Origin: Spongilla lacustris
Lineage: Eukaryota > Porifera > Demospongiae > Spongillida > Spongillidae
Length of the DNA: 64,000 nt
Assembly (NCBI GenBank): GCA_949361645.1
Contig: OX442430.1
Span: forward strand, 4,275,749 to 4,339,748
Reading direction: 5' to 3'
Of this stretch, positions 11,801 to 21,159 are shown piece by piece. The stretch's first letter is position 1; the number at the start of each line of letters is the position of its first letter. The notes beneath the pieces are model-generated. The model was not told the origin of the DNA and did no database searches. It was given only the letters and a program-made list of their open reading frames with translations. Both the position numbers and the translations under genes were made by a program.

Positions 11801-14036
11801 GGCATATGTAGCTCTGAATAGTGCCTAGTCCACAATGTATCGGCTATATTGTTCAAGCTTTGAACATCAAACAAATCTATTTGGTATGCATTGTTTAAGG
11901 CACATAATCCACAAAGTGCTGTTCTGCCTTGAACTTGCATGAAGACTCCCTCATCTGAAATCTGATCAATAACTGTAGCTTGGTTTCTTGAGCATACGAC
12001 ATCAGATACATAGAGAATGTTACCATTAATGTCATTTTTTTGTGTATCTGTCAACATTTCCCATTGTTCAGATACTAATTCCAAGGCAGTTGAACACAAC
12101 ATGGCTATGATATCTTTGACAACTGAATTCGTTCTACTAACTTGTACTGAAATATCAACTATCTTATTGTGTGTTTTGTCTTGAAATTCATTTGTTTTAT
12201 TTGTAGGAGCATTTGTTTTGTTTGATACTTTTCTTTCATGAAAACATTTTAATCTTTATAAAAATTATATGTAACTCAAATGATTAATAATCATAAACTA
12301 AACTCACCTAGACCCATTAACAGCATTTCTGAGAGTCTTCCCACTTGTAGGATTGGAAAGCTTATATACACCCTTTCCAAGAACCTCCTCCACCTGGTAT
12401 GGACCTAGCCAGCGCTTTACCAACTTGTCACCCTTTCTGCCATCTTTCTTGCTGTTGCGTAGAAGCACTAATACCCCTGGGTTGAGCTCCACCTGGAAAA
12501 TATAAATGTCCTCCATGGTCATTTTAAATTACCAGCACACATATTTATAATGTTTGGTATTATTTTCTCACCTTCTTATGGTGTCTAGAATCATAGTCCT
12601 TCTTCTGACGAGCCTGAGCGTCCTATATGTTACTATGAGCTTTTTCAAACATAGACTCTCTCAATTCTGTCATGTGTTTGCTGAATAGTTCAATATGTTT
12701 CACTTCATCGTCACTGCATCCTTCGACACAAATATTATCACATATTTCATCATCAGCATCAACATTATAAATAATTTCACTTTCAATAGGAAGAATTGGT
12801 TTTCTGAAAATGTAAAGAAACACTAGTTGATCAGTAAAATGTACGCTAATTTAGAAATTACCTGCAGAACATAAGTTCAAAGGGACTAAACTTTGTAGAT
12901 TTCTGTTCAGATGTTCTATAGGCAAATAAAACTCCATCAATAAACTCATCCCAATTATTTTGTTGTTTGTTAACTAATTTCACTAAACACCGTTGCAGAG
13001 TCTGGTTATAGTGTTCTACCAAACCGTTGGTTTGAGGGTGGTATGCGGTGCTAACTCTGTGCTCCGTTCCTAGTCTGCGTAGTAGAACATTGTTCACGTT
13101 GTTAATGAATTCCCTTCCTTGGTCAGTGATCATAATTTTTGTACAGCCATATCTGGTGTAATTAAATACATGTAAAAACTTTACTGCATTGTAGTTGAAA
13201 AATATTTGGAAAACAGTATCAAAGATCATACAAAAGCACAGAATGCTTAGCATTGGTTATTAATGCTTATTCATTGTGTGTGTTATATGTAATAGTAGTA
13301 GGACTGTGCTAAACGTTTTTTCAACAGTTCTAAGTCAAGTATACCTGCAAATGGTTTGATACAAAAACAGGGAAACCTGCTCTGCAGATTTATCAGGTAG
13401 TGCCTTAGCCTCTGGCCACTTCGAAAAATAATCCACCAGTGTAATGATGTAACGATTACCACTCTTGGTCTTAGGTAATGGTCCTATAATATCCACTCCA
13501 ACCTACAATGAAGCAGTTAATTAGGTCATGTGGGTATGTGTGTGTTTTTTTTAATACGAATTTTTTACCTGCCTCCATACTTCCTGCTTAACTGGAACTG
13601 GGTGAAGTGGTGCTGCTTCCTTCACAAATTTGGCATCATTTGCTGTCTGACATAGCTCACAGGTTTGAACAAAATCTGATACGTCTCTCCACAGAAATTT
13701 CCAAAAGAACCTCTCGGCAATTTTTTTGTATGTTTTATCTCGCCCCAAATGGCCAGCTACAGATATATATGTAAGAAACTGCTAGAAATTATAAGATATA
13801 CCTTCGGGAAGAGAATGACACGCTTCCAGTATTCTACTTCTCTCTTTCCCGCAGCGAGGAACCTGCTTCCATTCATCCGTCTTAGCCTTCCGATGAAATA
13901 GAAGGCCATTTCCCACCATGTAGCTACCAGCTTTTCTGCGTAAAGCTCTTTTTTGTACTTTCTCACAACCCTCAGGGTAGCAATGATTATTAAGAAATAC
14001 GTATATTTGCTCGTACTCATCGTCCTCAGTCGCCAT
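8818..14036 (-). CDS. Ginger/gypsy-like integrase fused to Josephin-like and Ulp1-like proteases
   Basis: I assembled exons 14036-13802, 13756-13569, 13502-13345, 13152-12862, 12803-12572, 12492-12308, 12253-11366, 11307-11240, 11085-11017, 10926-10853, 10799-10599, 10546-10478, 10415-10333, 10262-10184, 10128-10078, 10031-9990, about 9830-9704, 9608-9458, 9407-9356, 9292-9152 and 9078-8818. Every junction but one (9990 to about 9830) has GT..AG borders and keeps frame. Up to the Ulp1 cysteine exon this gives 957 codons. Start: ATG at 14036, opening MATEDDEYEQIYVFL. Stop: TAA at 8820-8818. The product is a likely DNA transposase with processing or de-ubiquitin/SUMO-ylating domains. A TAG at 12625-12623 interrupts the integrase-linker exon, so this copy may be inactive or carry a recent mutation. 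No convincing terminal inverted repeats were identified. Confidence 0.78.
9356..10926 (-). CDS. Ulp1/SENP-like cysteine protease module
   Basis: Small exons together spell an Ulp1 (C48) domain: GKWMDSE then LISFYMKLLE, ILPINVNDNHWILC (His at 10492-10490), TITCFDS (Asp at 10379-10377), PRQENSSDCGVFVCK (Gln at 10116-10114, Cys at 10098-10096) and IAAHIAKAKPLIFQ. The complete H-D-Q-C set is intact. Ulp1 enzymes cut SUMO or related modifiers; in transposons they may process the element's own protein. The following exons (from about 9830) encode DKYSC...QKEML and a novel C-terminal part I do not recognise. The splice link into that part is not resolved. Confidence 0.75.
11366..12253 (-). CDS. Josephin-like cysteine protease exon
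   Basis: One 888-nt exon follows the GPY/F exon in frame (AG+A at the junction gives Arg). The core reads VQGRTALCGLCALNN, matching the Josephin Q...C...C-LNN signature, with nucleophile Cys at 11913-11911. Further matches are GWYSIEVLLQA, a candidate His at 11586-11584 (KAHYTTIF) and an acidic residue at 11538-11536 (YLLDS). In ataxin-3-type Josephins the third residue is Asn, here Asp. Josephins are deubiquitinases. The spacing of Gln to Cys is one residue longer than in ataxin-3, so substrate is unknown. The call rests on motifs and predicted order, not on a profile search. Confidence 0.72.
12308..14036 (-). CDS. Integrase module of the fusion gene
   Basis: The H2C2 zinc domain spans the first two exons (H-x6-H in CHSLPEAGH, then CELC). 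The catalytic core has Asp at 13493-13491 (GVDIIGPLP), Asp at 13124-13122 (MITDQGREF) and Glu at 13016-13014 (NGLVEHYN), giving D-x58-D-x35-E. The last exon of the module (12492-12308) has a WLGPYQVEEVLGKGVYKL segment, a GPY/F-like C-terminal domain. This is the fold used by Ty3/gypsy integrases and Ginger DNA transposases. No gag, protease or reverse transcriptase precedes it, which favours Ginger. The exon 12803-12572 contains the nonsense TAG in an otherwise conserved AHSNI(stop)DAQARQKKDYD stretch. Confidence 0.85.
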
Positions 14037-14039
14037 CGT

Positions 14040-14454
14040 CGATCACTCAAACGACACGTGCTAATTCATTATCAGAATCATAAAAGCATTTGCAAATGTT
14101 ATTAATAACACACATATACACAAACAGTAAAATTAATGCCTTACACAGGCAAGCCTGGATTTTTTTGGCTGGTTTTTAACAAAAATTTGGGTACCCGACT
14201 GATCGGTTACACTATCGTCTGTGAACAATTACGCATCCGATCCTTGGAGTACTGCACGAATTCGTGCAGCAGTAGCATGAATCTTATCTAAGTCCTACCT
14301 TGTAGCATGAAAGTCATTAACAAACCCTCATAGTCACATGGCGATACTTAGCAGCTGGAAAACTAGGGATAAAGAGAACTTAAGAGGCTTGAGGTTAAAG
14401 CCACAGTGACTGACGTCTGGTCATGATGTCTTTGAAGTACTACCGAGAAGAGAC
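14040..14454. other. No gene seen; possible 5' region of the fusion gene
   Basis: This region lies upstream of the ATG at 14036. It contains no ORF of note. It should hold the promoter and 5' end of the transposon-like gene, but I see no TIR that pairs with the 3' side. Confidence 0.4.
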
Positions 14455-14625
14455 TTGAAGAGCAGGGTTGCCGAAGGCCAGTCCGGCCTGCCAGGTCGGC
14501 CTGCCAGGCCGGACATTTAGCTTGGCCTGGCAGGCCGGACCCTGGCCTGACAGGCCGGCAGGCCGGGATCCACCCACTTATTATAATAAATTATTAATTC
14601 ATTTCGCGATGTCTATACCCATATA

Positions 14626-15439
14626 TGGGACAGTTTACGTTTCCGAGATAACTTCCTATGTTTTATAACATTATAAAATAATCGTGTTATAACATTTGAA
14701 TTGCTGTATCTGCCAAGGCTTTCGACTTCCTATTTTCAACACTTCATACTACACCATTGCCCTAGGGTAAAATACATTTTTGTGTCTTGCACTTGCTCAG
14801 TACCATTATTGCAACGTTCGATACCCCCACCAGGTTCAAACCAAACATAACTTTCTGTAGGAGTAATCAAATCGCTTCAAATTCGGTTTGCAGGTAGAGA
14901 GGTCCTATGTCTATCGTTTTGTTCTGTTCGTTAATTTTTATGCCATCCGTTACGGAGATATAGTTGAACAAACTACGTGCACTTTTTCCCGCTCGATACG
15001 CGGCAATGATATAATCACCGCCTCCAATACTTTGAGCGGGACGCGATTTGCCTAAATCATCGGTGCGAATCGAGCGGGAAAATGTGCACGTACGTAGTTT
15101 GTTCAACTATATCTCTGTAATGGATGGCATAAAAATTCAGAACAAATCGATAGATATAGGACCTCTCTACCTACAAACCGAATTTGAAGCGATTTGATTA
15201 CTCCTACAGAAAGTTATGCTGGGTTTGAACCTGACGGGGTATCCAACGTTGCAATGCTGGCACGGAGCAAGTGCAAGACACCAAAATGTATTTTACCATA
15301 GAGCAATGGTGTAGTACGTAGTTATGAAAATAGGAAGTCGATAGCCTATACCGTTCGGACGACACAGCGATTCAAACGTTCTAACACGATTATTTTATAA
15401 CGTTATAAAACATAGGAAGTTTTCTCGGAAACTGTCCCA
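14626..15439. mobile_element. Long palindromic (foldback) element nested in the hAT relic
   Basis: Two arms of roughly 390 nt are inverted copies of each other, beginning TGGGACAGTTT and ending AAACTGTCCCA, with a short spacer near 15000-15060. TATA flanks both sides and may be the target duplication. Segments resembling an arm occur at 57668-57740 and 52925-52990, so this is a dispersed family. Confidence 0.85.
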
Positions 15440-15529
15440 TATAGTAATATAGTTATTATACAATCAGCTGGCAATGGTTACAATTTACAAATTGCGGATA
15501 CAGAAACTGAGTCTGAGATACATAACATG

Positions 15530-15728
15530 CAGTGATGCAAACAGCGCGCTTGCTATCAAAATACTTTGTAATTAACCATGCATTGTGCTTCAGCATGACA
15601 CACGCCTCCAAACGTTGAGGGAGAAGGTTCCATCTCTGGCGCTGTTGAATCAGCTTAGCTCGCGAAAACACCCGCTCGGATGGAGCTGAAGAAGTATGAT
15701 TTTTTAATAAATTGTTTAATAACATCAA
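15530..15728 (-). pseudogene. hAT transposase dimerisation-domain remnant
   Basis: The frame reads SSAPSERVFSRAKLIQQRQ and continues to a LPQRLEACVMLKHNAWL end. This is the hATC dimerisation signature (S-A-x-S-E-R-x-F-S...L.P...E....k.N.WL). No upstream catalytic part remains between the hAT ends; the nested palindrome occupies the downstream side. Confidence 0.85.
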
Positions 15729-15840
15729 TTTATCCGACCTGGCAGGCCGGCCTGGCAGGCCGGCCTGGCAGGCCGGGCCTTTCAGGCCGGCCGGTCACAG
15801 GCCGGACCCCGGCCTGACTTTCGGCAACCCTGTTGAAGAG

Positions 15841-16556
15841 TCTGTGTTTTGCATGCCTTTCTATATCATATTGAGTTCTTGTTGTTTCTCTAACCGCTCA
15901 CATTAAATTAATTCATTTTGCTGTGAAATCATGCGTTGATTTAACAATTGATTTAAAATCTAATAATTGATTTGATGCGTTTTTTTTTTGCTGTGAAAGA
16001 CCTGGTATACGATGTATATTTGTACGGAAGCATACTGGCATCAAAATCTCGGTCAAATCCATCCCACAAACCGCACCGATTCGTCCCTATATCATAATAG
16101 AAAGTCTGGGGATTGTATGCGCTATTGCCGCGATTATATGTTCATCGGTTGCGTGATAGTACAACCTATCAGTCGGGTACCTATAGCTAGACTAAAACAC
16201 ATCCTAAATTAAAAAGCATAAAAACCATCCTTCGTCCTCGGTGGCCATGGGAATAGTGTAAAAAAAAAAAAAAACTAAAACTTACTGGGATTGAGCGTCC
16301 AGGGTGGGAAATCCGAATAGATATGATTCTATCCTGGTTTTGTCGAACAAAACCCATGTTGACTTATGAATGGAATTGTTGCTTCAACATGGTTTTTTTT
16401 CCCGACAGATCGAACCACGCAGGGTATAACCACATGTATTCCCATCCTGGACGCACAATCCGGGTAGGATGGCTATATAAGGACGGGTTTTGTTAAAAAC
16501 CAGCCTTAAATATCCAAGTTGGACGTTTAAAACTGTTTCCTTTCATACACTATAGG
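15841..16556. other. No gene seen
   Basis: Unique AT-rich sequence with an A14 run near 16260 and no coding signal. The only structure is the T/A homopolymers. Confidence 0.4.
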
Positions 16557-16712
16557 TAGGACATTGCGCCCTAGTGTGGAGTGTCCGGGGGGGGGGGGGA
16601 CATTTTACCCTGGGGGGGGGACAGTTAGCCCTAGTGCAGAGTGTCCGGGGGGACATTGTGCACTAGTGCAGAATGTCCGGGGGGACATTCCGCACGGGGG
16701 GACAATCCACCC
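16557..16712. repeat. GTCCGGGGGGAC minisatellite, inverted copy
   Basis: Units of ACTAGTGCAGAATGTCC followed by GGGGGGACATT repeat several times, with G runs of 9-13. Read on the - strand it matches 8345-8505 closely, including the internal agggtaaaatgtccccc and actagggc variants. Confidence 0.85.
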
Positions 16713-17131
16713 TCCCACAACGGTCTTATAGAACCATTTGAAGCTATAGGTAAACGGAAATAGAACCTGTTTTTTTTTTTTTTCCCACTACCATTGATCT
16801 CCACTATAATATACATGTCCTATATATAAGACAATTGCAAGTGTGGCTGTCGTACCCAGCCGTCTTCATGACTATACTGAAAGCCAGCAGTTGCAAAACG
16901 CACCACGTACAGCTTAGAAGGGCAGAGGGCCAGGAAGTCTGGCGGGGAGATCGATTGATAGGACTGCGGGACTGGGTGGGGGAAGTACTAGTTTTATATG
17001 GAGATCCTACTAACGTTGGTCCCGATACGTACCTTTCGGGCCCGATACAAAAAAGAATGGTATGTTTCGGGCCCGATGCAAAAAGCGGGCGGGGCTGTTA
17101 GCTTATGGGACGTGATACGTATACCAAGGAT

Positions 17132-17164
<33 letters not shown>
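17132..17164 (+). repeat. Poly-G tract, 33 G
   Basis: An uninterrupted run of 33 G. The flanks (16713-17532) show no gene; an upstream part repeats cgggcccgat three times near 17035-17080. Confidence 0.95.
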
Positions 17165-17165
<1 letters not shown>

Positions 17166-17532
17166 CCTTCCGATCTCACTCCCTGGCAAGCACTGGCTAT
17201 ACGTATTAGCAAAGGCGGAGCATCGATCACCCCCTGTTGACACCTACAATGTACAGCAAAGGCTATACATATTGGAGTATCGATCACCTACTGAAGTAGG
17301 CACTTGACAAAATAAATTCAAACTTACGTTCATGCGTAACTACATGAACCAGTGTAAAGAGCATATTTTATGGTTTACAAAACTGCTTTTATGTTTTCTG
17401 TAGCTTTTTCCTAACTGGAGAAACGGATCGTTAAGTACCGAAAAGTGAATGTATAGTGACCAATGCGGTAAAATCAGAAAAACTGTGATCGCTATGACGC
17501 CGATCTTCAAATTATCATATCTTTATAGTCTT

Positions 17533-18828
17533 TTAATGTTTAATCTCCAGGGAAAAATCCTTATCCTTAAATAAGGATCGTCTTTTGCATTGCATACATT
17601 TGCTAACCAAGCAAATTAGATAATATAAATGCTATTGGTCAATTGTATACTGATTAGCCTACATAACAAACTGTCAATATGATCAATGTCCATATTTTAA
17701 AACAGGGATGAAGTGGCACCTCCTTATTTAAGGATTGACACCATCCTTAAATAAGGATCACAACAGTAGAGGTTATTGACCTCAAAAACCATAGTGGTTT
17801 TAAAACTCTTGATTTTCTCTGATAGTCAGTTAACCCAGCTATACTCACAACCTGATTCGTTGAAAAAATAACTTGTGGTTAATAAGTTATGACATTTACA
17901 TCATAACACTTCAAAATTAATATCAAGCGTTTGTATAATGACGCGTACGTGTACTGATGTAGATGCTACAGCTATCTTCTGATCAAACGCCAGCGTGGAT
18001 GTATCCCTATAGCCTCGCTGAGACCAGTGCATAACCACGTGCACTACATGTGGTTGCGCTCCATTGAACAGACTGAGTGTGCTTTCTATTCCTATCATTT
18101 CATGCATACAGTACCCGGGCATGTACAATGGTGGATATGGGGGGGGGGGGGGGGGTTTACGGGAGATGTAGGAAGCGTTGCCAATTCTTAGCCCTAATTA
18201 ATCAGACTCGAGGGGACCACGTCATTGCCTAGGCCTACTGTTGCTGCCGCCATAGATTACGGAATTACGGAATTCAGTACGGTCACCTAGCTACATGTAC
18301 ACATGTATATATAGGCCTAGTGGCCCGCCTACATGTAAGTCCCATCCATACTGAGGAATTACATCCGTCGTTTTCACTAAGCAGGGTTGCTTAGCTATAG
18401 CTTGACACTTTCGAGTGTATGACACTGGCCGCGCGTTCCGGTACGTACAATGTAGGCTACGTGAGTCGTGAGCCAGCGTATCGCCGTGGATATTGTTCCA
18501 CAGATGGGTCCATCTGATTCTGACAGTCTACATTCTACTACTTCAGCTTTCAGAAACCTGCCCTTCCTTCAATTTGAGTTAATTGGCTCACTACTATATC
18601 GCCAACGGCAAATGGCGGCTTCGCCATAACGAGACTGTAATACCGGTTTTTGAGCAAGTCAAACCTGTTGTGATCGCGGCAGTAACGCTAATCTGCCTTA
18701 TCTTGAATCTAGTTAATCACACATCTAAAATAAAGCACCAAGTGTGCATCATTCTCTTAGAAAGTGGTCATGATCCTTATTTAAGGATGGCCATCCTTAA
18801 ATAAGGATTCCGGGAGATTAAACATTAA
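17533..18828. mobile_element. TIR element with ATCCTTATTTAAGGAT subterminal palindromes
   Basis: The ends are TTAATGTTTAATCTCC (17533-17548) and its inverse (18813-18828). Near-palindromic ATCCTTA-AATAAGGAT motifs lie inside both ends (about 17560-17577 and 18772-18810) and once internally (about 17720-17757). No transposase is visible, so it is probably non-autonomous. A G17 run is at 18139-18155. Confidence 0.75.
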
Positions 18829-19156
18829 CATTTTAATTCGAAACTTTCAAATCAGAACATCAAATTATAGACTTATACACAGAATACGCATTTGTGAAAT
18901 GAAAATAAGTACTTACTGGAATTTCCGCTACACTATAATATCAATGTATAACTTATAGGTCATCATGCATGCACAATATCAGCTAACACTTATCTAATGT
19001 TCACTACTTCTGCTATCGCAGACTCAAGGTCATGAAAAGTTTCATTTACATTACACATTACATCTCTAAAGTTCTTTCAGGCTTTGATGTTTTATCACGC
19101 TTCTGTTGCTTATGCATATCAGCCTTGCATGTTCTATTTCTAACTTTCTGCTGCTG

Positions 19157-20020
19157 TCAAGCATATCTAGCTCTCCCTATCACAAATGAGATCAGTTTTT
19201 CTTGACTATGTTTATCCTTTCCTTCTAACCACTGTAGAGTTCTGTTTCTTTTAGATTTTACTTTGCCATCAACAAAACCAATAGTTCCATTTCTTGCACG
19301 TCGTATTTGATGGTCAGTTAGAGTAAGGGTTCGCTCTGAATGCATGTTGTGGATTGGAGCACCTTGACTTCTGGATAGATTTCTTGAGAAGGGTTCGATA
19401 ATGCACCAGTTAGATACAGCTGAAGCTGTCTTTGCAGAACATCAAGAACACATTGTAATGTCATATCATTAAGATGTTGAATTGCTCCTTTTCAAGAGGT
19501 GGAATCTCACTCTGCAAGCACTTCAGAGTTTCAACATTCTCATTCAATTTCCCTGCAAACAATCTATTGAAACTTTCCTTAAGGATGGAAACTACTTCTA
19601 AATTACTTTTACCTTCATTATTGCAATAAAATATCTTCATCCAAGGTCCTGTTATTACCTTTCCAATTAATCCAAGTACTCTAAGCTGTATAAGTATGCC
19701 ATTATATTGTAAGTCCTTTATAAGAGATGTTCTCAGAGTGGTATTATTGAAGCACATATTTTGCAGGTAATTAAATAATTTATCTTTCAATTGGAAAAAT
19801 ATTCCAACAGAACATGAAATCTATTACCTACATATCGCAAAATCACACCAGGCTTTATATTTTCTTGGTGAAGAAAATGCTTGAATCCTGCAGGATCACT
19901 CTTGCCTTGCTTATATCGCATCTTTGTTAGATCATATATTAAATTACCAACCCTACAGTCACTACCAAATGTGCTGCTTTCTATGTTGTGTTCTTTATCA
20001 TATTTTTTTAAAAGCACCTC
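19157..20020 (-). pseudogene. Broken ORF of an unclassified repetitive gene family
   Basis: Three frames, read on the - strand, form one chain: GKSDPAGFKHFLHQENI...LRYVGNRFHVLLEYF (19800-20017), then after a frame change LKDKLFNYLQ...RVLGLIGKVITGPWMKIFY (19461-19790), and then SERTLTLTDHQIRRARNGT (19157-19345). The pattern GNRF.VL...G and LGL..K..TGP.W is one I associate with multi-copy unannotated ORFs in animal genomes, probably transposon-borne. I cannot name the family. Frameshifts make it a pseudogene. Confidence 0.5.
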
Positions 20021-20059
20021 TGATATCAGTTGATATACTATCTACATGTAGAGGAGGAG

Positions 20060-20939
20060 CATCTAAGTTCAAGAGAAAAGGAATTGAATATATCATGACT
20101 AATCATAATTCATAAAGCTACTGATGTTAGAAGTCTAGCAAAATTAGCATGCATCTGCGAATTTTGTATGTATTCCCAACTAGACTCTAGTACTTAACAC
20201 CATTACGTTGGCACTCATGCACGCGCAATGATGTCCCGCTACTCACTAACGTAACCTCCAGCAAAAAATAAAATATTGAGCACAGTCCAAAAATTCTGAA
20301 AATTGCATATTATTACACCAATAGATCAACGAAACGATGCAAGTTGTTTAAAAGGTGGTACGGATAAAATGTCATCAATAACAGGCATGATTATATTACC
20401 GGAAGGTAGAATAGATTAAATAATTTCACACAAAACAGCGTTTTTAATAAAGCAACAACATCTTCTAACAGAGGATTGATTACACTAAGAAAACCAAATT
20501 CTAGCTTAATGTGACATGTAATACCATAGTTGTTACACATTCAATGGCGTGCTGGAAACGGACCTTTGCGCATCTTTAGATCGTCCTGAAAGTTTCATGG
20601 TACATAGCAATGGCATGTCTACAACCTTTTTTGACGTTTTCAAGAAGGTACAATCATGGGAAGAAAAAAATATGGCAACGTTTATTGTATACTCTAATTA
20701 GAAAGCAGTACACCTTAACATTCGTATTGCGCATGGTTATATACATAACACTGTGTGAAAGAGCGTACAAACCTCTACGATCGGGGCAAATTTGAAGTTT
20801 TATCGTCCTTAATAAACTATCGAGAACAACATTTTCAAAAAGACCTATCTCTCGTAACCTTCCCAAAAACCAGTCACAATTTTTGACGTAATTTTGGGGT
20901 ACGCAGATTTAACGTTACGTGCCAAGTACCTAACTGAAG
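20060..20939. other. No gene seen
   Basis: AT-rich sequence without coding or repeat structure I can support. Confidence 0.4.
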
Positions 20940-21092
20940 GGGGGAAGGGGGGGGGGGGGGGGGGGAATCTGCGGAAGGGGGACAATAATCAATATCTGCT
21001 AGCGGATTATGTCCGTGGGGGACAATTTCCGCTAGCAGATTATGTCCGGGGGGACAAAATCTGCGGGGGGACAGAATCTGCTCCGACACTGG
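20940..21092. repeat. GTCCGGGGGGAC minisatellite, CTAGCGGAT type
   Basis: Starts in a G19 run (20947-20965) and continues with ATCTGCTAGCGGATTATGTCC plus G-rich GGGGACAAA units. It is the inverted counterpart of 7962-8178. It ends just before a small palindrome (GATTGCGC-A-GCGCAATC, near 21152-21168) and the gypsy relic. Confidence 0.8.
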
Positions 21093-21159
21093 CAACAACA
21101 TACACTATACTATGCTATACTATACAATACCTTTCCGCGCCAAAGTAAGGATTCCTAGA

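Larger units (their letters stand above)
14463..15832. mobile_element. hAT element, internally deleted, with 8-bp target duplication
   Basis: The left end starts CAGGGTTGCCGAA at 14463 and the right end closes with the inverted form TTCGGCAACCCTG at 15832 (one or two mismatches inside the longer TIR). Both flanks carry TTGAAGAG (14455-14462 and 15833-15840), a perfect 8-bp duplication typical of hAT. Both ends have subterminal arrays of GGCCGGCCTGCCA motifs. Only the transposase C-terminus remains (15530-15728, - strand), and a palindromic element is nested inside (14626-15439). Confidence 0.92.

Noticed and set aside
8345..16712. An 8.4-kb composite transposon bounded by inverted minisatellites
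   Set aside because: The inverted arrays are tempting TIRs for the fusion gene, but a third array (20940-21092) and the hAT insertion lie outside or inside without matching target duplications. Kept only as a question in the findings.
6441..19410. tRNA-like GTTCGAATC/GGTTCGA words
   Set aside because: No matching acceptor or anticodon stems were found around them, and the one at about 6474 lies inside a coding exon.
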